Shown: positions 1-9,954, counted from the first letter of the stretch. The stretch: 23,520 bases of DNA from Isoetes engelmannii (GCA_011763485.2 JAANSK020248052.1:1-23520); one strand, 5' to 3'. Translations and numbers: made by a program. Notes: generated from the letters alone by a model not told the origin.

Positions 1-147
1 GCTTGCGCCAAATTCCTCTCTCCAAACTGAAAGCCAATCTTCCTTTGACATTTTCTTCTCAATATAATTCATCTTCTAAGCAGGAATGAGTCCCTCGTTT
101 GTTAGTCCGTGCATTTCCACAAAATCCTCAACTGTTACTACTTCCAT
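1..147 (-). other. Possible 3'-truncated coding segment at the window edge
   Basis: On the minus strand a reading frame can be followed from an ATG at 147-145 to base 1. It has a protein-like composition, with acidic and aromatic residues such as EDFVEMHGLTNEG and later EDWLSVWREEFGAS. One in-frame TAG lies at 78-76, and a second ATG follows at 72-70, so the real start could be at 72, or the piece could be a broken gene. I do not recognise the family. The frame runs off the window, so its length, introns and stop are unknown. It lies outside the copia element and could be host coding sequence or part of another transposon. It is too short to decide, and chance is a real alternative. Confidence 0.22.
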
Positions 148-430
148 TGTAAATTCCTGTGCAATTCCGGCTACTTTCGGCTAATTTCAAGGAGGTTCTG
201 GGAAAGGCTATGGCTATGGCTATGGCTTTTGGCTATGGCTATGGAGCGAGAAGCTTCAACTTCGAGCTTCTCTTTGAAATCATCAAGCACAGAAATAGTA
301 TAATTACTACAACTGGCGCGGGAACAGTGCACGCAATTAATGCGTGACACAGGCCAGACCGGATGCTAAGTGCTTCAAGTGCTGGGTGCGATCGCGTTTT
401 TTTTTTATCACCACCTCCAAATTTACACCT
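148..430. other. Gene-free flank with GGCTAT hexanucleotide repeat
   Basis: This stretch holds a short run of GGCTAT repeats at 206-244, interrupted once, and otherwise nothing I can name. The short plus-strand frames here come mostly from the hexanucleotide, which reads as alternating Ala/Met or Gly/Tyr. A T-run precedes the copia boundary at 431. The reverse-transcriptase half of the LINE that would be expected left of the copia element is not visible here. Confidence 0.6.
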
Positions 431-898
431 TGTAGCAAAAACACTGTTCCTAAGGCACTGCGAAGAACATTGTAGCAGTTAACCCTAAAACACAAACCTT
501 GATCTCTAAGATGGATTTTGTATTGGATTTCCACTGTAATCGATCTGTACATACTTTTTACATTTATATACAGGCGATCCGGCAGTTTAGCCACACCGAC
601 TTTGAACCGACTTTGAACTCGGTGCTTCCCTCCTATTTGCATGCCGAGATTTTCAACTGTTATATGTTAACCCTTAATCATGCAATTTTTATTCATGCCT
701 ATTTAAATGTAAATAGGTCATTTCAATGGTGCATAGTTCTTTAAGGTGAATTCCATAACCTTCATCTCACAATCATATAATCATCAACCTAAATATATGC
801 TTTCCAACTGCTTAGTTCAATTTGTATAGGCACTTTGTCTCTGTAATCTTTCTCTGTAATTTCATAGTGAAATTTGATATGAATCACAACAACTTACA
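431..898 (-). repeat. 3' LTR of the copia element (left copy, incomplete)
   Basis: This 468-bp stretch matches 5109-5615 with scattered substitutions. Its inner end on the minus strand begins TGTAAGTTG, directly after the polypurine tract. The match to the other LTR stops at 431, while the right copy continues inward to the primer site, so this copy represents the U3 side only. Confidence 0.85.
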
Positions 899-910
899 TT
901 CCCTTTTCAG
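899..910 (-). other. Polypurine tract of the copia element
   Basis: On the minus strand the purine run GAAAAGGGAA directly precedes the LTR start TGTAAG. This is the expected place and make-up of the plus-strand primer of an LTR retrotransposon, and it fixes the inner edge of the left LTR at 898. Confidence 0.8.
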
Positions 911-937
911 ATCACAATTTCACTATATCTTTGCAGT

Positions 938-3668
938 TTATTTGCTCAACCGATTTCTGGAATCTCTTGCCTTTGTTAATAAGTCTGCAAGCTGTCTTTT
1001 AGAGCATATATAACTCAATCTTATGTTCCCCTTGTTCACCATAACTCTGATATAATGCATTTCCATCTCAATATTTTTTGTTCTTTCATGTAATACCGGA
1101 TTTTTAGTCATAGCTATGCAGCTTTGATTGTCACAAAACAACTCTGTACCCCCGTCTTGCATTATTCCAATTTCATTCAAGAATCTCCTTATCCAAATAA
1201 TCTCTTTAGCTGCCAAAGTGGTTGCAACATATTCTGATTCAGCAGTTGGCAATGCTATGGATGTTTTCTTCTTACTCCTCCAACTAATAGGCCCTCCTCC
1301 TAGCATTAAAATGTATCCTGATATAGATTTTTCTTCATCCAAATTCCCACACCAGTTTGCATCACTGTAGCACTTTAATTGCAAATCAATTGAGGAATAA
1401 ACAATACCTGTGTTCTTTGTTCCCTTTAGATATCTCAAAACTTTCTTTGCTGCAATCCAATGATCATACCCTGGATTATTATTGTACCTACTAAGAACAT
1501 TCACAATAAATGCTATATCAGATCGAGTGTTATTTGCAATATACAGTAAACTTCCAACCAATTGCCTGTAAGGAATTTTATCCATTTCTTCAACTTCCTG
1601 TTCTGACTTTGGGCACATTTGCTTTGATAATTTGCATCCAGCCAAAATAGGAGCCTTGGTGGCATTACAATCGTTCATATTAAACTTCTCCAACACTGTA
1701 TCTATATATTTGCTTTGGCATAGAGAGATGGTTCTGTTTCTTTTGTCTCTTTTGACCTGGATACCTAAAAATTGTGACAGTTCACCAAGATCTGTCATCT
1801 TGTATCTGGCTTTGAGTATTTCTTTACAGTCATTCATAAAGCCTATGCTATTTGCAGCAAGTACACAGTCATCAACATAGATAGCCATAATGCAATAATT
1901 ATCTCCTTTTCTTAAAAGATATACATTTCCATCATTTGCAAGTTTTGTAAAGCCTTGCTCTTTCAAGAAGTTATCAATGCAAAAATACCATTGTCTGGGT
2001 GATTGTTTTCATCCATAGACAGCCTTCTTCAATCTCCAAACTTTATTTTCTCCTTCTTCAAATCCATGAGCTTGATTCATATACACCCCTTCTTCCAAAT
2101 CTGCATTTAAGAAAGCAGTACACACATCCATGTGATGTAAATCAAGATTTAATGCATTTGACATTGCAATAATCATCCTAATACTTGCAAGTTTGATCAC
2201 TGGTGAATAAGTCTCATCAAAATCGATTCCTTTCTTTTTACAGTACCCTTGTGCTACTAACCTTGCTTTATGCTTTGAAGTTCCATCAGAATTTTGCTTT
2301 AACCTGTATACCCATTTATTTCCAATTGTATGTTTTCCTTTTGGCAGGTCAACTAGTTCGTATGTAGAAGTCCTTTCAAAAGGTTTCATTTCTTCTAACA
2401 TTTCTTCTTTCCATTTATTACTTTCTGAACAATTTATTGCTTCCTTGAAAGATTCTAGTACTCCTGCTTCTAGGACCATGTGTATCTCATCTGCATTCTC
2501 ATTTTTCTTTTCAATTCTGCTACTCTTCTTCTGGCACATGAGTGTAACCAAGCCAAATGTTTTGAATCTTTCATAGTTAGGCACTTTTTTCTGACCATAT
2601 TGTTTCTGGACATCTTCCATTTATACTATTAGAAGGCAAGTAATTTTGGATATGAACTGCAATCTTCACAACTTCTTCCCATAGATAGTTTGGAAGACCT
2701 GCATGTTTCGGCATAACCCTTGTGACATTTAAAATGGTCTTGCTTTTCCTTTCTGCCACACCATTCTGCTGTGGTGTGTAACTAGAAGTGTATTGTCTTT
2801 TTATACCTCTATTAATGCAAAAACTTTTAAATTTGAATGATATGTACTCACCTCCACAATCTGAGCGCACACATTTGATCCTTTTTCCAGTTTCCAACTC
2901 CACTTCTGCAGCAAAAGTCTTGAATGCTTCAAATGTCTGATCTTTGCTCCTTTAGCAATATAATTTTGTTTTCCTGCTGTAATCATCCACAAATGTTATG
3001 AAGTACCTTTTTCCAGTTAAACCTGTAATATTCATAGGTCCACATAAATCAATGTGAATTAGGCCCAAAATTTCAATTGCTCTTCCCTTAGATTCAGAAA
3101 AAGGAAGTCTCGAGTGTTTTCTTAGCATACATCCCCTGCACACATGTTGTTCTAGTTTCTTATCTGCTGATTCAATCCATCCCTACTTTATCATGTATTT
3201 AATGTTTTTGACATTTGTGTGCCCAAGTCTGTTATGCCATGTGATTCTATCTGGTACAGTGACCATGTTAATGCTTGCAACACAGTGTGCATCAAAAGCA
3301 AATAGGTTTCCAACTCTTCTTCCTAAAAACTTCAATTCATTTTCTTCAAAGATTTTACAATGCTTTTGCTCAAAGAGCACTCTAAATCCCATATCAACTA
3401 GTTGAGAAATGGAGATCAAGTTTCTAACTAGACTTGGCATACGTAGATTGACTACTTCTCCATTCAAATCAAATAACTCGAGCACTCCAACATCTTCTAC
3501 TTTTTGGAGGTCACCATTGCCCACTTGAATGTATCCTCCTTGATTTCCCCATTTGTCCTTCAAGATTTTTGTGGTGCATGCAATTGATTTTTCTGCTCCA
3601 CTAGCTAGAACCAAAAAATTACCATTGTCAAGCATAGCATGACAAGCAAAAATTTTATGAGTACTCAC
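938..3668 (-). pseudogene. Copia Pol region: protease/pre-integrase, integrase, RT, RNase H
   Basis: Domain order on the minus strand follows the copia family. A pre-integrase segment with the typical ITWHNRLGHTN lies near 3190-3240. Integrase core pieces lie at about 2640-3090, recognisable by FVDDYSR, GGEY and YTPQQNGVAER. Reverse transcriptase spans about 1850-2480, with NKWVYRLK, KARLVAQGY and the catalytic YVDD. The RNase H end lies at about 950-1400, with AESEYVA, LFCDNQS and the closing ADLLTK. In a living copia this would be one polyprotein that is cleaved, then copies and integrates the element's RNA. Here the frame is interrupted several times and it cannot be functional as it stands. 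Confidence 0.93.
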
Positions 3669-3749
3669 CTCTTCTACCTCCTCAAGTGATCTTCTAATGG
3701 TACTTCTTCATCAACATTTGCTTCAGGATTTGTACCCCTGGATCTTCCT

Positions 3750-4666
3750 CTTCCCCTGAAATTGCTATTACCTTTACCACCTCTGCCGGCCCCTTGATCC
3801 GTCTTTGGGAGTAGGACAGTTTGAAGCATAGTGACCCCTTTCTCCACAATTATAGCAACTTATTTCTTTGGTTAAACTAGGACAATTTAATTTTAAATGT
3901 CCATACTGCTTACAATAGAAACGAGGTCCTATTTCCTTTACATCTTTCCCCTTTCCTTTAGCAAAAAGTACCTAAGATGTTTCTTCATCCTCCATTACTC
4001 GGTTTTGTTCAATCTCGGTCTTCAACATCTTTTCTGCATCCATCCTTGTCTTTGCAATAGTTCTGATGAATATTGCAATGTTCTCTAGACTTGCAACAGA
4101 CCTAGAGATGGCAATAACCTGCTGCTGTGTGTGTAAGTAACATCTGCACCCTCCAAGTCTGCTATAATGTTATCAAAGTTTGAAACAAACTCATTAACAT
4201 TGTCTTTGTCCTGAAACTTAAGCCTCCTTAATTCATTTTCTAATACATCTATTTGGGAGGAGGTTTTCTCCTCATATGTGAGAAGCATATAATTCCATAT
4301 CTGCCTCGGGGTCATTCCTCTTAATTTTAAAACAATGCTTGAGCTTACCTTGCTCATAATGATTCCCTGAGCCTCTCTTACCTTAGCCATAATTTTCCCT
4401 TGTCTTCTGGAGGTTACACTAGCCTCTCTAATCTGCACCCCACTAGTGCTTTCTCCATTTGTTGAAGAACTGCCTTCACCAGCAACAGCACCACTTCTGC
4501 TACCAACACTCCTTTCAGGGATATTATCAACATTTCCTTCTATAATATCCCACAAGTCTTCAACTTCTAGAACGTGTTTGATCTTCTCCTTCGAAACTTG
4601 GAATCCAGAGTCACCCTTAAACACCTCAATTGCATTAAGCAATCGTGCACCAAATCTGCTTGCCAT
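3750..4666 (-). pseudogene. Copia Gag region with CCHC zinc knuckles
   Basis: The Gag frame opens with an ATG at 4666 (MASRFGARLLNAIEVF), shortly after the primer site. Its middle carries the copia Gag (UBN2-type) signature, seen as RQIWNYMLLTYEEKTSSQI followed by LRRLKFQDKDNVNEFV. Two zinc-knuckle-like Cys/His clusters follow at about 3880-3925 and 3820-3857; the second reads CYNCGERGHYASNC. Gag would form the nucleocapsid particle. The region is broken like the rest of the element. Confidence 0.85.
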
Positions 4667-4680
4667 GTTATGATCTTAAC

Positions 4681-4695
4681 CTGCTCTGATACCAA
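4681..4695 (-). other. Primer-binding site, initiator-tRNA-Met type
   Basis: On the minus strand TTGGTATCAGAGCAG lies just downstream of a sequence ending TGACA. TGGTATCAGAGC is the usual plant copia primer site complementary to the 3' end of initiator tRNA-Met. Its position, 15 bp before the Gag ATG and directly after a CA end, places the inner edge of the 5' LTR at 4696. Confidence 0.88.
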
Positions 4696-5615
4696 TGTCA
4701 GAAATTGTATCAAGAAATATTAAATTCTTTGATGAATTCACAATAGAACACAAGTCATAATTCCATAATAATCATGGGATTTAAACAATTGTTTCAGAGC
4801 TTTCAGGTGTTCCCGGGGTTGGCAGAAACGAAGTTCGCCATCTGGCGTGACTTCCTGGGGATAGTAGATGATGATGGATGCTCCGCACTCACCTTGTACC
4901 ACTGTTATTCTTTTAATATATTGAGAAGAGTTCTTCAAAAAAAAAAAAAAAAACACTTGAATTTTTCTAGATAAGCACCTCATATTCCCCTTTGATCATA
5001 TCAACAATAATTTCTTTAACACATGAATGAATTATCATATGTTATACTCCATTGTCTCAAATATCCAATAACACTTAAGGTATTTATTTCTTAACCATTG
5101 AAAACACTGTAGCAAAAATACTGTTCCTAAGGCACTGCGAAGAACACTATAGCAGTTAACCCTAGAACACAAACCTTGATCTTTAAGACGGATTTTGTAT
5201 TGTATTTCCACTGTAATCTATCTGTACATACTTCTTACATTTATATACAGGCGATCTAGTAGTTTAGCCAGACTGTTAGCAGGTTTCCATAGCTGTTGGG
5301 ATGCTATGGATCAATTACATTGGACCGACTTTGAATTCGGTGCTTCCCCCTATTTGCACGTCGAGATTTTCAACCTGCTATATATTAACCCTTAATCATG
5401 CAATTTTATTCATGCCTATTTAAATGTAAATAGGTCATTTCAATGGTGCATAGTTCTTTAAGGTTAATTCCATAACCTTAATCTCACCATCATATAATCA
5501 TAAACCTAAATATATGCTTTCCAACTGCTTAGTTCAATTTGTATAAGCACTTTGTCCCTGTAACCTTTCTCTGTAATTTCATAGTGAAATTTGATATGAA
5601 TCACAACAACTTACA
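4696..5615 (-). repeat. 5' LTR of the copia element (right copy)
   Basis: The outer end at 5615 is TGTAAG on the minus strand. The inner end at 4696 is CA abutting the primer site, giving about 920 bp. Only the outer 507 bp (5109-5615) has a counterpart in the left LTR. The inner 413 bp, which contains an A-run near 4940, is therefore assigned to the LTR from the primer-site position alone. The alternative is a 507-bp LTR plus 413 bp of extra leader sequence. Confidence 0.72.
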
Positions 5616-6900
5616 GGTTGCCCCCTTTCTCCAACACTCTTTGGCTTATACATTGACCAGTTGGAACATTGACTTGCTGAACAGGGGGGATGGGCGCTCA
5701 ACTTATGCACCATATAATCCACCAACTCATATATACTGAAGACATAGGCCTTCTGGCCTACACCCCAAATGACATGCATCGTCACCTGAATGCTCTGGAT
5801 ACTTTTTGTTGATACACAGACATGCGAGTAAACTTGGCCAAAACTAAGATCATGCTCGTGCCATCCTCCCATCACCCAAGGCCCCCCTCCTTCACATATC
5901 AGGAACAGAATGTGGAGGTGGCTCAAACTTGCAAGTATTTGGGCATTGAGTTCTCTACTACCAAGCATTGGGATACCTGCATCAGGTTGCATATCACAGC
6001 AGGCTAGAAAGCGCTATATTCCATGCATAACATTAGTCATAAAGATGAGCTGTATGACTGGAGTCATCAGTCACGCCCGTTCAGGGCCTTGGTTCTGCCA
6101 GTTTTCCTGTGCAGGGTCTGAAGTGTGGGGTCTGGTCATCTTCCTCGCCACCTGGAATGACCTAGAATAGGTACAAAAGGCTTTCTTGGCACAAGCACTT
6201 GGGGTAAAGTCCACAGTCCCATATCAGATCCTGCTGCAAAAGACGGTTTTCTACCCCTCCAGAGCACAACACTGGGCCGCTACATCCTTTACTTCCAACA
6301 GGTGGTTCGAATGGGCAATGCCACGGGCAATTTGGCTTTAGCCGTAGCAATGGGTCCACAGGGCAAGCACAGTGGCTCTTCCGATGGAACGTCCAAGCAC
6401 ACAGATGCGTGCAGGGCCGCACAAAGAAGGAGCACTATGAATTGAGGGAGTACCTGGATGTTTGTTGCCTTAGAAATGGTGGGATACAGAAGCCCTGACA
6501 CATGTTAAGATGGCCCACTATAGGTAGTAGATCAATCCATGCTCACACGAGGCCTAGACCACGATTGTCCATTCCTTTCCCCATGAAAAAGCATAGACTA
6601 ATAGCTTTTGTTTGCAAGGGTGCGCATCGCTTCCGTATTGAAACAAGACTGTGGACTCAGGAAGCACGCAAAGACAGGGTCTGTTAGTGTTGCCATCAGG
6701 ATGCCATTGAGGAAGTGTCCAGTATACGAGCATATTCGGGCGCAGTATCTTCACCTCATTGTGCCTGACCAGCCGTTGCATCTGCTATTGAACATGGACT
6801 CTATGGGTTCTCTGGGGTCATACTTTCAAGAGGTCATGGGTACACGAACTCAGATGTGCCCGTCGATGTCGTAATTGTAGTTTTTTATACACTTGTACAA
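5616..6900 (+). pseudogene. LINE reverse transcriptase / C-terminal domain relic
   Basis: This is the coding part of the LINE. The longest intact run is at 5822-6004, from MRVNLAKTKIM to TCIRLHITAG, followed directly by a stop. The fingers and palm upstream of GCPLSP and the endonuclease are missing from the window. The D-to-E change in the YxDD box would by itself impair catalysis, since the first aspartate binds metal. A second readable block, 6608-6874, is in another frame relative to the first. The family cannot be named beyond a plant LINE; recollection of similar proteins in gymnosperm genomes is only an impression. Confidence 0.8.
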
Positions 6901-7080
6901 TATACCAGCATGTTTCAAGGTTTTCCCTCGAAAACCCTTCCAGATGTGCCGGGGGGGAGGGATGGAGGGGGGTGTGTTGTTTTAATCCTGACCGTAATAC
7001 GCTTGCTATTTTCTTTTTATTTGGGTCCCATAGGCCAATTGGTCTCCGTGGACAATAAAGTACATCCTATTCTTCACAAC
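5616..7080 (+). mobile_element. LINE (non-LTR retrotransposon), 3' part, degenerate
   Basis: The plus strand resumes a non-LTR reverse transcriptase in mid-motif: GCPLSPTLFGLYIDQLEH at 5616-5669. It continues with HHIIHQLIYTEDIGLLAYTP, in which the catalytic YxDD box reads YTED, then MRVNLAKTK and CKYLGIEFSTT, a usual LINE RT/thumb order. A later frame gives KCPVYEHIRAQY and VPDQPLHLLLNMD near 6716-6800, like the Cys-containing C-terminal domain of such LINEs. A Cys-rich end (CARRCRNC) is possible near 6855. Stops occur in frame, for example TGA after LEH and TAG at 6004-6006, and the frame shifts near 5685 and several times after 6100, so it is dead. The 3' tail holds an AATAAA at 7054-7059. 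The upstream part is absent because the copia element abuts it. Confidence 0.85.
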
Positions 7081-8030
7081 AAGGAATTGAAGAAATCAGG
7101 GAATCGGATGTAAGTTAAGCGGCTAGGTAGAAACTCGAGATACAAGAATATGAATCCTTATGTGGATACAAGAATATGAATGCTTAACAACTACAAGGAC
7201 TCAAAAGAATCTAAAAACGAAGAACCGTCTCATATTTATACAAGATAAAAATCTTTTTTTCTAGAAGAACCTTTTGAATATAGATATTTCTGAATTAAAG
7301 TCAAGTAAGTGAATAAAGGTTGAATTCGACTGAAATAGAATGGATCGGCCCTTTCGAGTAACCGCTTGGATCTTCCAGATCTTTTTCGGGAAAGTATGTT
7401 TGGAGTCTGCTTCCATGGATGTGGCTCAGTTATCAGCCACGGGTTAATAGCTTAGTAAACAATGTCAAAGGTTAACCAAATAAATATCAAAATTTTAGGC
7501 TATGTAATTTGTTCTAAATACATCTTTGTTGTGTTTGAACTGCTCTCCCGAGTGGTATAAAGCTGTAATAGGCTCCGGATTTCATATCAAAAGTAAGACG
7601 TCGAGTTGTCTTGGTGCTTCTATGGTTGGCCCCATAACTTGACGGCATCTCATTCACACTAAATTCTCACTCTGCGACTCACATGAAAACAACAACCACC
7701 CGGTAATAAGCTTTTCATTCATCTCGATAGTTTGACTACAATGGGATAGAGTGGGTAGTTGCACATCGCAAGCTACCCAAAAACAAAAAAAAAATATAGG
7801 GAATATCCAATTATAACACCTGGACCCTAAAACAATAAATCTTTGACTGTTCAAGAATTGTTGTAAGAGTACTTAACATCTCAAACACATGAAACGTATC
7901 AATTCTCCTCTTAAACGATTCTCAGGCTCCACGTAAAGCATATCTACAAGACCATTGAACAAACTTTCACCACAATAGTTAGAAATCCATATAGCTCCTT
8001 GCAGAGCTAGTATCAACACCGAAGATTAAG
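7081..8030. other. Gene-free stretch
   Basis: I see no coding frame with family resemblance here. A short direct repeat, GATACAAGAATATGAAT, occurs twice near 7138 and 7164. The rest is moderately AT-rich with no clear transposon end. The frame at 7654-7854 on the minus strand has no recognisable motif and is probably chance. Confidence 0.6.
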
Positions 8031-8039
8031 AAACCCATA

Positions 8040-8262
8040 GAGCAAGCAAGCCCACGCTACGGAGCGTGGAAAGCAGGGGCGCCAGCTCATAGTGGCAAAG
8101 ATCATACTGCGAAGCGTGGAAAGCAGGGGCTAGAAAGCGCCCGCTCTTGAAGAGTTGGGACGACCTAGAAAGCGCCAGCTCGTAGCGGCGAAGATCATAA
8201 TATGGAACGTGGCAAGCAGTGGCTAGAATGCACCAGCTCATGAAGGGCTGGGACGGCGCCCT
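8040..8262. repeat. Degenerate tandem repeat, 93-bp period
   Basis: Blocks such as GATCATACTGCGAAGCGTGG (from 8100) and GATCATAATATGGAACGTGG (from 8193) are 93 bp apart. Their surroundings match, including GCTAGAA...GCACC/GCGCC...GCTC...TGAAG...TGGGACG. A first, shorter unit at about 8060-8099 shares CGTGGAAAGCAGGGGC and GCCAGCTCATAGTGGC. It amounts to about two and a half copies, GC-richer than its surroundings. The minus-strand frame over it is a by-product of the repeat. Confidence 0.75.
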
Positions 8263-8963
8263 AACTTTTCCTTACGCAAATCGACAACAAATCAAGGCCC
8301 TTGCTCATGCCACATAACGTTGCTTACCTTTGAATCTAGGCCATCATATTGGCACATCCAAGAGCATCTAGCCATATTCTATCAATCCCTTCCAAGGGTT
8401 TGCCTTTTTGGGAAACCCAAAAACGTTTCTTATAAAGTTTGCCCAATTCATTTTTAAGCAGTTTAAGGCATATAAAAAGAAAAGTTTGCCCAATTATTTT
8501 AATGCAGTTTAAGGCATATTAAAAAAAAATTTGGAGTAAGATTCTATATTGGGCACCCTAAAAAAAATGCTATGTATTTTATTGTTCTGTCGCAATAAAA
8601 TATTTTTTTCGCAACACCATTAACTTGGGCATGTGTTTTTATTAATTAGAATGGAATTGATGTGAAAGATTCCACAAAATCTTCTATGATTCAAAGGTCT
8701 TGAAATAAATATAACCTTTTCAAATGCTAGCATGGACAAAAGCATGCATGCAAGCGTCAAATAAATGCATCAGGAAACAATACCAGGGCTGCCATATTTC
8801 ATCCTTCGATTTGAAAGGTGGCGGCCTCCAAGTGGCAGTGCGGGTGGAGGCTTCCAAAATGCTGGCGCATGTGATTACCCTTAATTACATAGTTCATGAA
8901 GAAACAATTACAGAAGCCTTTTCAAACATTGGCATGAGAAGTAATGGTATGTTCTCTCTCACC
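8263..8963. other. Gene-free stretch with 47-bp duplication
   Basis: A tandem duplication lies at 8434-8480 and 8481-8528; both copies contain AAAGTTTGCCCAATT and GCAGTTTAAGGCATAT. The rest is AT-rich. The plus-strand frame at 8724-8966 (80 codons) shows no family motif I recognise and is not called as a gene. Confidence 0.6.
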
Positions 8964-9072
8964 TGAGCCGTTGATCTAGTGGTAACACACTAGTCCCAGC
9001 AATATTAGGTCTCGAGTTCGAGACAGCCTAGAGTCGCACTCTGAACTGTTGGGTCTCAAAAACCCCCAGACG
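8964..9072 (+). mobile_element. tRNA-derived SINE-like head
   Basis: The sequence carries an A-box-like TGATCTAGTGG at 8972-8982 and a B-box-like GAGTTCGAGAC at 9014-9024, about 30 bp apart. This is the spacing of an internal RNA polymerase III promoter in tRNAs and tRNA-derived SINEs. CTAGTGGTAACACACTAG can fold as a D-arm-like hairpin and GTCTC...GAGAC as a T-arm-like stem. No closed acceptor stem or anticodon arm is evident, so it is not a working tRNA gene. The 3' end is unclear because a minisatellite follows at once; the SINE body may have seeded that repeat. Confidence 0.5.
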
Positions 9073-9892
9073 CAATGTAAAATGGTTGGGGGCAGGGCCC
9101 AACCGAGCAATGTAGTGTGGTGTGTGGTCACATGTCCAGTTGGATGCTGCCTAGCCAAGCAATGTAGTGTGGTGTGTGTGGTGTGTGGTTGGCCCCTGCC
9201 TAGCCAAGCAATGTAGTGTGGTGTGTGGACAATGTAAAATGGGGCCAAGCAATGTAGTGTGGTGTGTGGACAATGTAAAATGGTTGGGCCCTGATGTGTG
9301 TGGACAATGTAAAATGGTTGGGGGCAGGGCCCAACCGAGCAATATAGTGTGGTGTGTGGCAGCATCCAAGCAATGTAGTGTGGTGTGTGTGGTGTGTGGA
9401 CAATGTAAAATGGTTGGGGGCAGGGCCCAACCAAGCAATGTAGTGTGGTGTGTGTGGTGTGTGAACAATGTAAAATGGTTGGGGGCAGGGCCCAACCGAG
9501 CAATGTAGTGTGGTGTGTGGCAGCATCCAAGCAATGTAGTGTGGTGTGTGTGGTGTGTGGACAATGTGAAATGGTTGGGGGCAAGGCCCAACCGAGCAAT
9601 GTAGTGTGGTGTGTGGTCACATGTTCAGTTAGATGTTGGCTAGTCGAGCAATGTAGTGTGGTGTGTGTGGTCACATCGAGCAATGTAGTGTGGCGAGCAA
9701 TGTAGTGTGGTGTGTGGCAGCATCCAAGCAATGTAGTGTGGTGTGTGGACAATGTGAAATGGTTGGAGGCAAAGCCCAACCGAGCAATGTAGTGTGGTGT
9801 GTGGTCACATGTCCAGTTAGATGTTGCGTAGCCAAGCAACGTAGTGTGGTGTGTGTGGTGTGTGGTCACATGTCTAGTTGGATGCTGCCTAA
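9073..9892. repeat. Modular GT-rich minisatellite
   Basis: About sixteen copies of a core close to CAATGTAGTGTGGTGTGTGG are joined by a few recurring linkers. One linker is AATGGTTGGGGGCAGGGCCC plus AACC, one is CAGCATCCAAG, and one is TCACATGTCCAGTTGGATGC followed by TGCC. The linkers are shuffled, so there is no single period. The array keeps long open frames on both strands (up to nearly 300 codons on the minus strand, rich in His and Thr). They arise because the repeat lacks stops in those frames and are not genes. Confidence 0.92.
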
Positions 9893-9914
9893 TGGCATGA
9901 CATTATAAACCTAA

Positions 9915-9954
9915 ACCACCACCTCCTCCTCCACCACCACCACCACCACCACCA
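9915..9954. repeat. (ACC)n microsatellite
   Basis: An ACC/TCC trinucleotide tract, about 13 units with a TCC-containing centre, lies just after the minisatellite. Confidence 0.95.

Larger units (their letters stand above)
431..5615 (-). mobile_element. Ty1/copia LTR retrotransposon, decayed
   Basis: Reading on the minus strand, the element starts with an LTR at the right, then a primer-binding site, Gag with zinc knuckles, protease/pre-integrase, integrase, reverse transcriptase and RNase H, a polypurine tract, and the second LTR at the left. Integrase before reverse transcriptase is the copia order. Both LTR outer ends read TG...CA on the minus strand (TGTAAG at the 5' end). The element is a fossil: the coding region is interrupted about half a dozen times and the left LTR is incomplete. 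No clear 5-bp target duplication is seen. By eye the two LTR copies differ at roughly 5-6% of shared sites. Under slow conifer-like substitution rates that would mean an insertion of the order of 10-40 million years ago; this age is an inference and depends on the rate. It sits inside a LINE that resumes at 5616. Confidence 0.95.

Noticed and set aside
4738-4983. An 81-codon minus-strand gene within the right LTR
   Set aside because: It lies inside the presumed LTR next to the primer site and has no family motif.
7120-7440. A chloroplast-derived insertion
   Set aside because: The texture looked plastid-like in places, but I could not place any named plastid gene in it, so it is not called.
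8964-9036. A true tRNA gene
   Set aside because: The A and B boxes are present but no acceptor stem or anticodon arm closes, so a SINE-like head is the better reading.
8976-9869. Long open frames on both strands (up to 297 codons) rich in His-Thr or Val-Trp-Cys
   Set aside because: They lie wholly over the GT-rich minisatellite, which simply has no stops in those frames. The proteins are repeats of the module translations and are not family-like.
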